64,000 bases of DNA. It comes from Cytidiella melzeri. Its lineage: Eukaryota > Basidiomycota > Agaricomycetes > Polyporales > Irpicaceae. Both the position numbers and the translations under genes were made by a program. Shown here one piece after another: positions 23,432-38,633 of this stretch (position 1 is the first letter of the stretch; every line of letters starts with the position of its first letter). The notes below the pieces were generated by a model. The model saw only the letters and a list, made by a program, of their open reading frames with translations, ran no database searches and was not told the origin of the DNA. Location of the stretch: contig JABYQR010000034.1 in NCBI GenBank assembly GCA_022592445.1, positions 62,001-126,000 of the forward strand. The letters are read 5' to 3'.

Positions 23432-24499
23432 ATGCCAAGTCTCCGTCTTGGAAGCATAGCTCCTGACTTCGAAGCTCAGACCACAAAAGGTCCAATCAAG
23501 TTCCATGAATGGATCGGTGACTCGTGGGTATGTCTGACCAATGATTAGATCCTCGCTGCCACACTGTCGCTGATAGCTCTTCAGGCCATCTTGTTCTCGC
23601 ACCCAGGAGACTTCACGCCAGTGTGCACCACTGAGCTTGCTGAGGTAGCCAGAAGGTGAGTCTCAGCAACGCTACCATGCTCTACACGCCGTAATAGATC
23701 TCGTCACAGAGCCCCCGACTTTGCTGCTCGCAATGTCAAGGTCATCGGAATATCTGCCAACGGCCTCGAGGACCACGCAAAGTGGTCCAAGGATATCGAG
23801 GAGTGGGGTGCAAAGTTCGCTCCGACCACCGTTGATTTCCCTATCGTGAGTGCTGCTCGCATCGCCGTCGTCTGTGCGACGCTTATTCTTAGTGGCTCTG
23901 GTAGATCGCGGACCCGGATCGCAAAGTGTCTACCCTCTACGACATGCTTGACGAACAGGATGCTACCAACCGCGACGCTAAGGGTCTTCCTTTCACGGTC
24001 AGCCTTCATATTATATACTTATGGACTCCGTAAGCTGATTGGATATTCCAGATCCGAACGGTCTTTGTCATTGACCCCAAGAAGACCATCCGTCTCACGC
24101 TCGCCTACCCCGCCTCTACTGGACGCAACTTCGATGAAATCATTCGGTACGTCTGATCGATTTCCAGACAACATAGCCTGCAGAGCTGACAATGCTATTC
24201 ATACAGCGTTGTTGATTGTAAGTTCCTGGTCCGACGCCTCATACATGCTTTGTAACCTGCATGTTAACACCATTACAGCTCTGCAGATCGGTGACAAGTA
24301 CCGCGTAACTACACCTGTCAACTGGAAGAAGGGTGACGACGTGATCGTCCATCCCTCAGTTTCCAACGAGGAGGCCAAGACTCTCTTCCCTGAGCATACC
24401 ATTCACAAGGTGAGTTTGCACTCGGTCCGAGCTTGATCGGAGTCCTGACCTACTTCTTTTCAGCCCTACCTCAGAACGACGCCTCTCAAGGTCGAGTAA
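23432..24499 (+). CDS. 1-Cys peroxiredoxin (Prdx6/Prx1 type)
   Basis: Thiol peroxidase reducing H2O2 and organic hydroperoxides. Exons give [209 protein letters not shown]. The peroxidatic Cys sits in PVCTTE and the active-site Thr and Arg are present. The long C-terminal domain with [11 protein letters not shown] marks the 1-Cys Prdx6 subgroup. No mitochondrial presequence is seen, so it is probably cytosolic. About seven short introns. Confidence 0.95.
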
Positions 24500-25252
24500 A
24501 CTGTGCAACGGATGAAACTGTAATTATAGTCGCTACCAGAAAGTACTCAAACGTGATATCTACCATTTGGAATTCGTACAGGCGACCCTCGGTTGCAATC
24601 GACTGCGCTCGAGAGATGTGTATGAGGTTAGCCTTCTTCTCCTTCGTGTGTTGCGACCGCGCTCGTAAGAGTCGCCCTATACCTCTGATTGACTGCTGAG
24701 TGAACGAGCGAAGGTTCCTGACTACGTTATGCCTTGCGCTTGGTGTACAGAATATCCGCAGCTTTCTCGCGTTACGTTGGCTGACAACCATACATAGTAC
24801 CAACGTAAGCTTCAACTGGTCCGAGTAGCCCTAGTTTTCGCGTTGCAACAGGGCATCGGTACGCTTGACGATGATTTCGCAGTGAGGAGACGTGTACGCC
24901 GCACCGCTTGCATTTATGGATATATGTTCGTAAACAAGTGTGACGAGCTCGGACTCGGAGCTGCTCACCCATCGGGCACCTGTAGGCCAATGTAGTCTCC
25001 CGAGAGTGTGAAGCTTCGGGCGCCTGTATGGCCACAACCCCTTCGATAGGGTTCCAAAATTTGGTTAATTGATCGATCAATGCCAAGCGGCCGTTGAGCG
25101 CCCGGCGCATCGGGAGCCAGAGGCCACGTGATAGCCATGTGGCCTTCATCGCTACGACGCGCGTTGCAGCAGATTAGTTCAGCTGCTTGAACTTACGCGT
25201 TCTCCATCTTCTGCTTTACACTAGCAACACCTTCATCACACGCACACGAAAC
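24500..25252. other. Spacer without a recognised gene
   Basis: 750 bp between two plus-strand genes, containing the 3' UTR of the peroxiredoxin gene and the promoter of PRE8. A minus-strand open frame (24772-25149) carries the word YRCP twice but has no family resemblance. A CT-rich stretch precedes the PRE8 start. Confidence 0.5.
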
Positions 25253-26285
25253 ATGGCGACTGCTGGAGGTGGAGCATACAGGTTGGGCGTGTTTCAGACC
25301 TTGTCATTCGCCAGGCTTACCCCCGTCAAAGTTACTCACTTACAGTCTTCTCTCCGAGTGGAAAGCTTGTACAGATCGAACACGCTCTTGCAGCAGTGTC
25401 GTCGGGGACGACGAGTCTTGGAATCAAAGGTATACATCTCCTGCCTTACAGGGTTGTTGACGCGATACTGAACCTCCGAACAGCTTCGAATGGCATTGTG
25501 ATCGCCACCGAGAAGAAAACCTCATCCATCCTCATTGACGACACCGTGATTCAGAAGGTGGCAGTAGTATGCCCCAACATTGGAATAGTGTACTCTGGCA
25601 TGGGCCCAGACTTCCGCGTCCTCGTTACCCGTGCACGGAAGAGTGCACAGGCTTACTGGAAGATTCATGGCGAGTATCCGCCAACGAAAGTGTTGACACA
25701 GGAAATAGCGAATGTCATGCAACAAGCGACGCAATCAGGGTATGTCATTGTGCTTTGTGGAAATTGACGGTGTTTCATCTGGTTTTGACATTGCACAGAG
25801 GTGTACGACCGTATGGAGTGTCATTGCTTGTGGCAGGGTGGGATATCAACCGTGGACCCACCCTTTATCAAGTTGATCCATCAGGTTCTTTTTGGGCGTG
25901 GAAAGCGAGTGCGATTGGAAAGAATATGGTCAATGCGAAGACGTTCCTTGAGAAACGGTGCGTGTAATTCCAGTTTCCCAGTCCCTGAGGAATAGCTGAT
26001 CATATGTCCTCGGTTGCTTTCACGGTCGTTTTGGCGTTTCACCTTGTGATTTGCACGCTCAGATACAACGACGATATCAGCCTAGAAGATGCGATACACA
26101 CGGCTCTTCTTACCCTCAAAGAAGGCTTTGAGGGTCAAATGACGGAGAAGACGATTGAAATTGGTGTCGTGACTGTTCCAAGTCCGACTGAGCTGGCAGC
26201 TGGGAAAGTAGAGGGTACAGGGCGATTCAAGCCCACGTTCAGAAAACTGACAGAGGAGGAGATACGTGATTACTTGGCGCTGTAG
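25253..26285 (+). CDS. PRE8: 20S proteasome subunit alpha-2 (PRE8/PSMA2)
   Basis: Alpha-ring subunit of the 20S core particle. Exon 1 (25253-25281) joins after a 50-nt intron (25282-25331) to give [42 protein letters not shown]. Later exons give [113 protein letters not shown], and [36 protein letters not shown], ending [10 protein letters not shown] at 26285. [13 protein letters not shown] and [11 protein letters not shown] mark the PSMA2 type. The acceptor CAAAG of intron 1 is not the nearest AG to conserved sequence, but it is the only one that restores the conserved N-terminus. Confidence 0.95.
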
Positions 26286-27298
26286 ACGCAGATGGACTCA
26301 TTGTAATAGTACGTTTAGTGGACTTCTGGCATTCTTTAATTGAAAGCTTTGAATTGGCGCATGTAGCAATAGACGTTTAGTGATCAGCGAACGGCTGACG
26401 CGATAATTATCCCGTGAATTTACGTTGGTTTCCATCTGCACTGGTACACTCTGACCAGAATTACCAGGAATGCTTTGCGGTCGCCCGGCAATCGGGGCAG
26501 ATACGATGTTGATACAGATGCCAAGTGTTGCCAGCGAATCAAGCGTTGGGATGTTTCACAGACCTCGGCGTGCTGTCGTTGTACAGTCGACATACGATCC
26601 GTGTTTCGCAGTTTACAGAAACATGCACTGGTGGTTATGCCAAGTCAGCGAGCGCTGGGCGCTTTGGACCATGGCCAGGGGAGGATGCTGCAAAACGTCG
26701 AGGCCGAGTCGGGGTGAGCCTCCGGCCGGAGTGATTCTTGATCTAGATTTCCAATTGTGTGACACCATAGGTACACCGCCAGAGATCGGCCTTGAAGATC
26801 TGTATGGGACAACGCACCGTTTTGATGTATTTCAAGCGCACAGAGTGTTTCACTGTAATCTCGACGCAGCCACGTTAATGTTCATGAGATCCCACAGGTT
26901 TCCTCGAGGCGTGCCGTCCCAGTTATCAACGATCCAGGTGCGCTTTCCCAAAATGCCCTCGTCCCGTTTTCATCAGCCACTCTAAAGAACCGCCATCCCT
27001 TTTAGCAGGCTAAGCTGCTGGCAAGGTACTGTAGAGCAAGCACACAGTGAGCGATTGATCGTGATATCTATGATTTAGCCTTGTGGATGTCCGCACATTT
27101 CCCAAGTCCTTGAAGTTGCGTGCGATCCCGTACGAAGGACTCCCCATATACACTTTAACTTTTATAGACGCCGCACCAGTCTACATAGTTCCCCAGCTCG
27201 AACCTATATAACCCATCGCCCTCGCCCTCACATCCATCTGCCATCTGCCACACCACCCTACTATCCTCGCTTTCATTCATCGCCTGGTCAATCCCGAT
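26286..27298. other. Spacer and promoter of the Zn2Cys6 gene
   Basis: One kilobase. The 171-codon open frame at 26470-26985 (+) shows no domain and unusual composition, so it is treated as chance. The distal 120 bp before 27299 is CT-rich with a TATA box. Confidence 0.5.
27205..27211 (+). promoter_or_regulatory. TATA box of the Zn2Cys6 gene
   Basis: TATATAA 94 bp upstream of the ATG at 27299, followed by a C/T-rich initiator region. Confidence 0.5.
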
Positions 27299-28456
27299 AT
27301 GAGCGGAACTGCTGCTAAAGCCGGACAGCGCGCCACGCCCAGTTCTTCTTCAAGACGATACAGTGGCAGCAGCCAGGCCAGCGCTGGTGAGTCCGTCGCC
27401 ACACCCACTGTGTACGCTGCAACCGATCATGTTTGCCAGGCAAAGCGGGCCCCAAGGTTTCTGACTCGCAGCCGCTGTTAACGCCTGTCGTCCGCAGTAA
27501 AAGGACACCCATAGCTTGTACGGAGTGCCGTCGACGACAGGTCAAAGTGAGTACCTCTTTCAAGGCGAGACTGTCAGGCGCAGGGCCAAACGGCTGATCT
27601 CTTAACGTCTTAGTGTACGGGGGGATCGCCTCAGTGCGAGCGATGCTTGAAGCGTGGCGTCAAATGCGAATACATTCCATGCAATCAGCAAAAGGCCGCG
27701 TCCACGGGGTCCCCGACACCTCCTGCCCAGCCCGAACGCCAGATGCATCATCCCATCGCGTTCTACCAGTCACAATCGTCACAGAGTAGCACGACACCGT
27801 GGCAACAATCCGGCTCTTCTTACCCAGACTACTTCCACGACGGACGCACTTCATTTGAGCAGCGCAACGATTGGAGGCATCAGGCCAATGGTCCTATAGC
27901 CACCGAGGGACAGGTGTCGCAATCTTACTTAAATGTAATACCGGACCAGCCGAGGACCTCCGATGTAGTCTTCAGTAGGGACACATACAGCCAAGCCACC
28001 TACAGCTACCAAACCTACGGTCAGCCTGGCTTCCAAACGACACTTCCTTCTCACCAATCGTACACGGATGGCTCATTTCCCAGTGGGTATGTGACCTCGG
28101 ATGCACATCTGGGATCCGGTGACCAGCCTCTGCCATTCGGCTACGGCGGAGGACCTGGACGGACGAGTCTACTAGACCAGCATTCCTCCCACCGATCGTG
28201 CGTACCGCCCCGTAGAAGCTACGGAGGCGTTTTCCGCTGATTTCTGCCTTCGACAGCTCGTTCTCTGGGCAATATATGCAGGGTGGGAACGCGCTTTACA
28301 CCTCTCCTTCTGTGGGTTTATCATCGGACTTTACAAACCAAGACTGGACCGTCGTGAGTAATTACCAAAGACATCACTCTGTGGACCTCCGTTGACGCCG
28401 CCTCTGACGGCCAGGATCCCGCATACGTGAACCATCCAGGCACGCGTCATCATTGA
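27299..28456 (+). CDS. Zn2Cys6 binuclear-cluster transcription factor (small)
   Basis: Exon joins give MSGTAAKAGQRATPSSSSRRYSGSSQASAG, then KAGPKVSDSQPLLTPVVRSKRTPIACTECRRRQVK, then CTGGSPQCERCLKRGVKCEYIPC. The six cluster cysteines (ACTECRRRQVKC, QCERCLKRGVKC) follow the fungal GAL4-type spacing, with an intron cutting the motif before the third Cys. The remainder is Ser/Gln/Tyr-rich (QSSQSSTTPWQQSGSSYPDYF, TYSQATYSYQTYGQPGFQ), typical of an activation domain, and the last exons give SSFSGQYMQGGNALYTSPSVGLSSDFTNQDWTV and DPAYVNHPGTRHH-stop. No fungal-specific TF middle homology region is present, so this is a short family member. Target genes are unknown; the neighbours are housekeeping and give no clue. 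Confidence 0.88.
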
Positions 28457-30468
28457 CCCCATGATACCCATTTCATTTATGTGCTTGGCTGCTCATACCA
28501 TGTATCATAGTCATATTTATCAAGGCGTCTTTCTACTGAAGTCGCCACGGACTCATGCATTCAGCGTCCCTATCATCACTTCTATCACTTAACATACCTT
28601 GCTCCTCTTGGATTGCTGGGTATCTCACGCATGTAGCTCCTCTTAATCTAATCAACGAATTCCGCCTTACTCAGCACAATCTGCTGCGGCCTTATGATTT
28701 TCGCAGTCCACCGGTGCCAGTCACCGTATGTTGTGACCAAATTGTGGAGGCTCCCAAGATAGCGGTTGCTGCTGTAGTAGAGAAGATTTCCCGCAAGCGC
28801 AGCTTGTTTGACGTTAAGAGACCGTCATATGAGTAAACATGCTGGACCGCTACGTACCGCGCTACCGTTACCATAATCGGATCAACAAGTTCCTCAAGCC
28901 CCTGCTGAGTGCCAGGCTGTTAGTTTAAGCCGGGTACTATACGACGACTCAATCTACCAAACTGATTCCGCCGGCGAGCCACTGTCGGTCTCTTTTGGCT
29001 CTCCTTTCCCTGGCTTCCCCACAGAATGATTGTCCTGGAACCCCGTGCTGGAGCAGGTGGCCACAAGAATCGTTCGATACGTGCTGGAATTCCCACACGC
29101 CGCTGAGGGGGTTTTACTCATCTAGCGTCCCAACTGCGCTTGAAATGAGCCTGGATGATGGGACAAACGTCGAGAACGTGCTCGAGGGAATCCATCCCTC
29201 GGACTCTGACCCTGGGAGCGTGGGTCCGCAACAGTAGTTTCCTTTTACGGTTATGGGTGCGTCGGCCTATTGTCGGAGGCTCGGAGCGCGAAGCGCGATG
29301 TTTAGACTTTCAAGTTCAGCATTCGAAGTTTTAACTACACGACGATGCATGCTTCACTCGTGAGTTCTTAATATAGTTTGACTCTGATTCACTATCGATT
29401 GATACGACGACTCGAGGTGTAATATGATCCTGGCAGTGGCCTTGAACAGTGTGCTCAGTCCGACGCCGCTGATCACACGCCGGTTGATGGTACCCGTGAA
29501 GTAGTGGGAGTCTTTGCGGTCGTTTTGGAAGCTGTCGTTGTTGGGAAATAATGACGGAACGAACAGCAGGCTGGTGAAATACGGCTTTAGCAAACAGGTG
29601 AGCATCTTGTACGTAGAGTTCGAACTTGCATTCACTGCCGGGCCGCAGCGGTGGCAGCGGTATCGCAGATTCTCTCGTTCAAGGGCTTACAAGGCCGGGC
29701 TGAATTGGGGCTTTACAGCGTACAACCACGGGGAGTCATTTGTATGTGACTGCTGTTCTACTACGTCAGGTATAGGCGAACCGGGAGCGGTGCACTAATA
29801 GTGCGCTCATCGCATGACTCGCCAATCTACTGTGGTCTTATGGAATCATCCCATAAAAATATGAAAGGCTGCGACGACATTGATACACGCCCTCGTACTC
29901 ATCTTCCGACTAGCGAAAATGCAACAATCAAACAGACAGGAGTAAGCAGCATGCTATTTTGACTACTACGAGAACGGCGACGTTAGCGTCTTATGACTAG
30001 GAAATACTGCTATCGGGCGCGCAACAGGTCAGGGCTCATGGTGACCTTCCATCCATTCTATTGGCATCAAGAAAGACTACACTGTGCGATACTCTTGCAT
30101 CATCATCGGGCGCATATCTTCATTAGTGTCCTTACTATGATACGAGTACAGATGTGCGTTCGTCCGACGCACAAAAATTGAGCGCTCCGACCTTCATATT
30201 CGTATGGTGAGAGACCTCACAAGCGGTAAATCGTACGTTCTATCTTCTTAAAACTCATGGCGAGCCGCACACGAGTGTCTGCGACCCTCCGCAGACCAAC
30301 AATCCGACTTGCAATTCCTTGTGCGCGCTACACATTCATACATTGTCAAGTACAATTACCTACAAACCCTGATATACAGATCAACGCCCGACAGCCCTTT
30401 GCCTCTGACACACTTTCTCGCGGACTGCTCGGGGATCCACCCATTCAAAATTTTGCCCTCGTCTGAAA
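28457..30468. other. Gene-poor 2-kb interval with coding-like debris
   Basis: The longest gene-free interval between 20 and 34 kb. From 28640 to 29237 the plus strand shows short stretches that read like protein (RKRSLFDVKRPSYE, VLYDDSIYQTDSAGEPLSVSFGSPFPGFPTE, NPVLEQVATRIVRYVLEFPHAAEG, SSSVPTALEMSLDDGTNVENVLEGIHPSD) but in different frames and broken by stops, and I cannot join them with convincing splice sites. The rest (29.3-30.4 kb) shows nothing recognisable. Confidence 0.5.
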
Positions 30469-34195
<3,727 letters not shown>

Positions 34196-34490
34196 TTGTG
34201 CAGTACAGAACGTGTCGTGGGTGACGGCGTGTTGCAACAAGTTCGAGTCCCTTCGAGGTATATATGGGGTGGGTATGATAGACGACACACAAGTATAATA
34301 GTATATTACACACTCACGCACATACTCACGACTCGCCAGATAAGATTATCGGACAAGCCGGCCCGGCTCGTTTTCGTCCTTTTCTTACTTTTGTGGCCAA
34401 CTGAAAATGGGGCCGCGATCGAGGAGCGGGGTCAACTCTCGTTATAGTCGCGTTCAATCAACGACACGCTCTCTTGTCCCGTCCACCACA

Positions 34491-34511
34491 ATGTCCTCTG
34501 CACGTCGTTGA
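34491..34511 (+). promoter_or_regulatory. Short upstream open reading frame (6 codons)
   Basis: ATG TCC TCT GCA CGT CGT TGA ends 5 bp before the main start codon at 34517. If the leader includes it, scanning ribosomes would meet it first, and the spacing leaves little room for reinitiation, so it could lower translation of the main frame. Confidence 0.45.
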
Positions 34512-34516
34512 ACACA

Positions 34517-36964
34517 ATGTCCACCAGCGCATCGCGCCCTCGTTCCTCAACCTCCCACCCATCGTCCAGCACGACAACATCTCATCCCCCTACCAGTCAT
34601 CGCAAACGCTCGCCCTCGCTCCCCAAGCTGAACCTCGATGACTGCAGCCCTTTCCTCGCTACCACGACCACGAACACGTCCACCAACGCAGCTTCCAGAC
34701 CGTCCACCGCATTCGTCTTCACATCGTCTCGCACAATTCAAAACCTTCACAACTACCGGTCTCCGCGCAGCGATGCCGACCTCCTCCCACCAGTAGAGAT
34801 CAATGCTCCGTCTCAACCCGCAGGTAGTCCCGCTGCCATCGAGCTCTCACGCCCCAAAGAACGCAAAAAGCCAGTTCTCTCGCAGGAGCAGCTTGCACGA
34901 CACTCGCGGGGCGCACTGGATGCAAGATGCATCGTTTCCTCAAAGATGCGTGCAGCAGGTTTCATCCCTCTAACTTATTCGCCTTCTTCCGATCATTCTG
35001 CCCTCTCCACACCAATGGTACCTTCTGTCCCAACCCCCAAGGACCCTCCCCGCTTCCCTCCAGTTGTTTTCGTCAATCCGTCTGACTTGACTTCAGTGTC
35101 TCTTTGGGATTATCAGCGTAGTTTGCCTTACGGATTGGGGCAAGGCAATGTGACAGGTTTAGGTCTTACGCCTGAAGAGGCCAAACACAAGACGCCAGCT
35201 GGTGTGTATGCCTATTCTCTTTCAACGCCATACGAGCATACCTTTATCGCCATCCCTGCAGGGTCTACCTCAGAGCCTTCATCTATACCATTTTCGCATA
35301 ATATCTCTAACACCTCGGTGATGACTTCGAGCCACTTCTCGACGATCTCGCGGCCTTCATTCGGTCTTACCTCGGCCCCATCGCCAAACTCTCAGAGCAC
35401 ATCTCGGCTGCATAGCCCAGTACCTGAACGGGCCAGCAAGTCCTCGCATAAGGAAAGAGGTGTCAAGCCCGATGTCGATGGATATCCGTTTCCGAGGACA
35501 CCCACTTCGTCAGTCGCGACTTCTCTTCGCTCTACCAAACCACACCAGACCGTGCCGTACCCGGTACAGGCCACCGCGTCTCCGGCAATATCGTGGACTA
35601 GCACTTCTGGGTCGGTCACGCCGCTAGCGCAGTCGCCGCAGTCCCCTCCGCCTCTTCGAGAAGAATCACCACTCGTTTCCTCCGCTCACGTGGGTCGTCC
35701 GAGCATCAAACCTGTTCAGTCGAAATCGACAAAAACAGTCAAGCAGATGGATCATCAAAGGAGGCAGGAGGATCGACAAACCGCGCGAGAAAGCATCAGC
35801 CTGACAGAACTATGTTCGAGCTCGCCTTTTGCGTGGTCCGCTGGACTCGTTTTCCCTCCGCCGTCCAGTATCACTGGCTCTTCGTTGTCCTCGGGCTCGC
35901 TTGTCAACTCGAGCTCAAACTCGAGTGGGCGTAGATCGTCAGCTGCATTGAGTCGTGGGAGTGGCTCAAGCAGCGTGGGTGCTGTCAACTCCCCGAGGTC
36001 GGAGGGAGTAGATGTTGCAGCTGTTGACGAGGCTTTGGAGGCCGAGGCGACACAGCAGGAGCAGTCAAGTGGCATGTTGAGCCCGGTAGCAGAGGCGGAA
36101 AATGCAACCACGGGCGAGGACGCAAAGTCGGACGATATCAAGATTGAGAAGAGCAGTCATCGTAGGCTACAGCGGGGCAGGGACCTGGAGCGAGAGAGGC
36201 GGCGAGAGCAAAGGAAATTGGAAAGAAAGATGACGGAGGCGGATCTAAATGCTGCAGATGGTGCCTTAACCGAATCAGTATCTTCTGGTGTCTCCTCGCC
36301 TGGGTCGGAGAGAGGTCGTGGTGGCAAGACACGCAGGTCGCCAAAGTTGAAGAAGGTCAAGGGCAAGTCTGACAATGAACCCATCGCCTCTGTGGCAGCA
36401 TCCTCGGTTTTCCTGCCCAAGGAGACGAATTCGGCCCTGGGCCGTGCGCATCTGCTGGGTGATAGTCGCGAGCGGAAGCGCGAAGCGGCTGAGATTGCGA
36501 AGGATCAGGTGCTGGCACATAGAGAGAGGGACCGTGAGCACGCGAGGTTGACCGAACAGTGGTCTTTGTCAGACGACGATTCACGACTGTCTTCGCAAGT
36601 GAGTACCCTATTGCGTTGTTTTGTCACGATGTGTCTTGCGTTGTCGAGATGCCTGCTTGTTTCGAACGATGGCGGTTGATGGTCTCGTATGTGTGCGTGG
36701 TGTTGTGCATGAGCTGAGACTAATTTGCGACTTGTTTAGAAACATGCCTCGAAGGCCGTAGCTTTCACCGACGTTGCATCCATTTACTCGACTTCCTCGA
36801 CGTTCGAGCACGGTGGCCGTGGAAGAGGTCGTGGCCATGGTGAACGTCCCTCGACGCGGGACCACAGTATCAATTCTGCAGTGTCTGTGCTGAGCGATGC
36901 GGAGACTATGGTGGGCGACGCTCAGACCTATGCATCGCAGGTCGAAACCACAGATGAGGGGTAA
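34517..36964 (+). CDS. Unknown Ser/Pro/Thr-rich protein with charged helical segment
   Basis: Two exons (34517-36598, 36740-36964) give 768 residues. The first 100 residues are Ser/Thr/Pro/Arg-rich. A more conserved-looking part follows: KERKKPVLSQEQLARHSRGALDARCIVSSKMRAAGFIPLTYSP, then SVSLWDYQRSLPYGLGQGNVTGLGLTPEEAKHKTPAGVYAYSLSTPYEHTFIAIPAGS. Residues about 550-590 are a highly charged predicted helix (HRRLQRGRDLERERRREQRKLERKM). The C-terminus contains GGRGRGRGHGERP and an acidic end. I recognise no domain. The mixed low-complexity and charged-helix layout suits a scaffold or RNA-associated protein, but that is only inference. The intron before the last exon (141 nt) is longer than most here. 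Confidence 0.78.
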
Positions 36965-38500
36965 ATCTTGGCACGCACTCATTAGCCAGCATCCCACAAG
37001 TAAGTGAAACCCCTTGCTCGTGGTCGTATGGGATGCTGATAAGTTTACAGCATGGCCTCGATCCCCAACGGCTGTGCCAATATAGACGATTCGAAGGCCT
37101 CCCATATTATTATTATCATGCCTCATCACACGCATCTGCTATAGCTACCGTCACACTGGCAGCTTTGGCTCTGTTCTGTGTCTTTCCATTCCTTTCCATC
37201 ACATACTATCGCATTGACGTGCTCTGCATAGTGTCCTGGTCTTCTATATCCCCTGCATAATCCGCCCATCTGCCTATGGGGTCGTCATTGCCCCCTCATT
37301 TCCTCTCCTCTTCCCACCTGCATGTCCCACATCGCTTCGACCCCAAGACAGTGAGGTTATCGCACGCGTGTACGACCGTCAGCTCATTGTGCACATGACG
37401 CCCCGTCTTTCTCTGTCTTTCTGTTGCATGCATATCCTCATTCATACGCTTCGCTCGCATTCAATGGACAAACAATTCATGCACGCAACTGTATCTTGAT
37501 GACCATACAACGTTACCATATTCTCCCGTCATTGTCTCATTGTTTAATTATTAGTAACATGGATGTATTTTTTTTCTCAAACTTCGTTCGACGTCTCCTA
37601 GCCCACGACCATTCGCATTCTATTTGGTCCCCCCTCCTTGGTCTTCTTCATACGCTCACGACAGCCCCACCCGTGGAACTTGGCAGTTTCGGCTCTACCT
37701 CTACACACAAAACTGTGCTTACCCTTTACCCCAAGTCCCATCCTTTTGGCTGTTCGTCGTTGTTCTCTTCTCCCCGGCCCCGCTGATACACTGTGTTGCC
37801 ATTCTCCTGCCCATCCCCCATGTACTTGTTTTCCCTTCAGGCCGTCATCATCATTCGGTCTCCCTCCTCTCATTGCACGGGTTTTTGGGTATATACATAC
37901 AGTATATACACTCGACCCACGTTCAGCAGAGGCACGTCTCATGCATACACATCAAGTATTTGCTCAGCTCTACGTATAGGATATCAATTCTATAACAATA
38001 TAATGGGATTATTCTGTTTTGTGGGGGAGCTACAGTTTGAACGAGCTGTTTCAAATGTCGACGAAGCCTTAGCCGATGGTTATGCCAATGGGTCCGTGCG
38101 CAACGTAGTGCAATTAGGCTACTCGTTGGCATCTAGTGGAGCATTCGAGTGATTGCGTTCAACCAGCAGTCAGCGGGTTTTCTGCGTAACACCACAGCTA
38201 GCCGTACGCAGAGCTTCATGATCAGCTTTGGGACGGGGGTGGGGAAAAAGGACGGAAAGGACCGAAAGGCAGCGGTGCGCTTATATTCGCCTATGACGAT
38301 TCAGATGGCGTGCCACAAATTCATGATTGTTCTTGAACGGTTCAATCACGGACTTTGCAATCTGAAAAAGCGAGGTCGACTTGACCAGTTTGTTTCTGTT
38401 CTTTGAGCCAGGTTCTCTCTCTCGGTCAGTATTGTGGTTTTACTAGGTGGGGGATTGTTATAATCCTTGATGCGGCCCAAGCTATGTTGCAGGAGCGTTT

Positions 38501-38508
38501 TGACGTCA
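38501..38508. promoter_or_regulatory. CRE-like palindrome TGACGTCA
   Basis: A perfect 8-bp cAMP-response-element (ATF/CREB bZIP) site 126 bp upstream of the SDR start codon, with a second TGACG half site directly after it. A bZIP-driven stress or nutrient response is plausible but untested. Confidence 0.45.
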
Positions 38509-38528
38509 CTGACGCTTCCACCACGAGT

Positions 38529-38549
38529 ACCACCACCACCACCACCACC
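38529..38549. repeat. (ACC)7 microsatellite
   Basis: Seven ACC units in the SDR promoter, about 85 bp upstream of the start codon. Probably length-variable between strains. Confidence 0.75.
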
Positions 38550-38633
38550 TTGTCCAACGTCTCAATATAAGTTCAACTATGGCTCTCCACGTCGCCCTCC
38601 CCCGTAATATTACCTCTCCTTTCGACCACAACC

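Larger units (their letters stand above)
36965..38633. other. 1.7-kb spacer (3' UTR plus SDR promoter)
   Basis: Pyrimidine-rich for about 900 bp with T runs near 37567, as expected of a long 3' UTR and downstream region. The distal part holds a CRE-like palindrome and a (ACC)n repeat. Open frames here have no domain resemblance. Confidence 0.55.

Noticed and set aside
24772..25149. Minus-strand frame with a repeated YRCP word and several Cys residues
   Set aside because: Cys/His spacing fits no zinc-binding motif and the frame sits in the PRE8 promoter.
25282..25331. Apparent frameshift at the N-terminus of PRE8
   Set aside because: Using the acceptor CAAAG at 25331 instead of the later TTACAG gives the intact conserved N-terminus [14 protein letters not shown], so no lesion exists.
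26470..26985. 171-codon open frame
   Set aside because: No domain, Trp/Cys-rich odd composition, no splice partners and a promoter region on its 3' side.
20000..30000. Possible biosynthetic gene cluster around the Zn2Cys6 regulator
   Set aside because: Neighbours are proteasome, peroxiredoxin, SSU72 and ALDH housekeeping genes; no backbone synthase, P450 or transporter set is present.
34225..34260. tRNA-like B-box word GTTCGAGTCC
   Set aside because: No A box, no acceptor stem and no cloverleaf could be drawn around it; it lies in the 5' leader of the ALDH gene.
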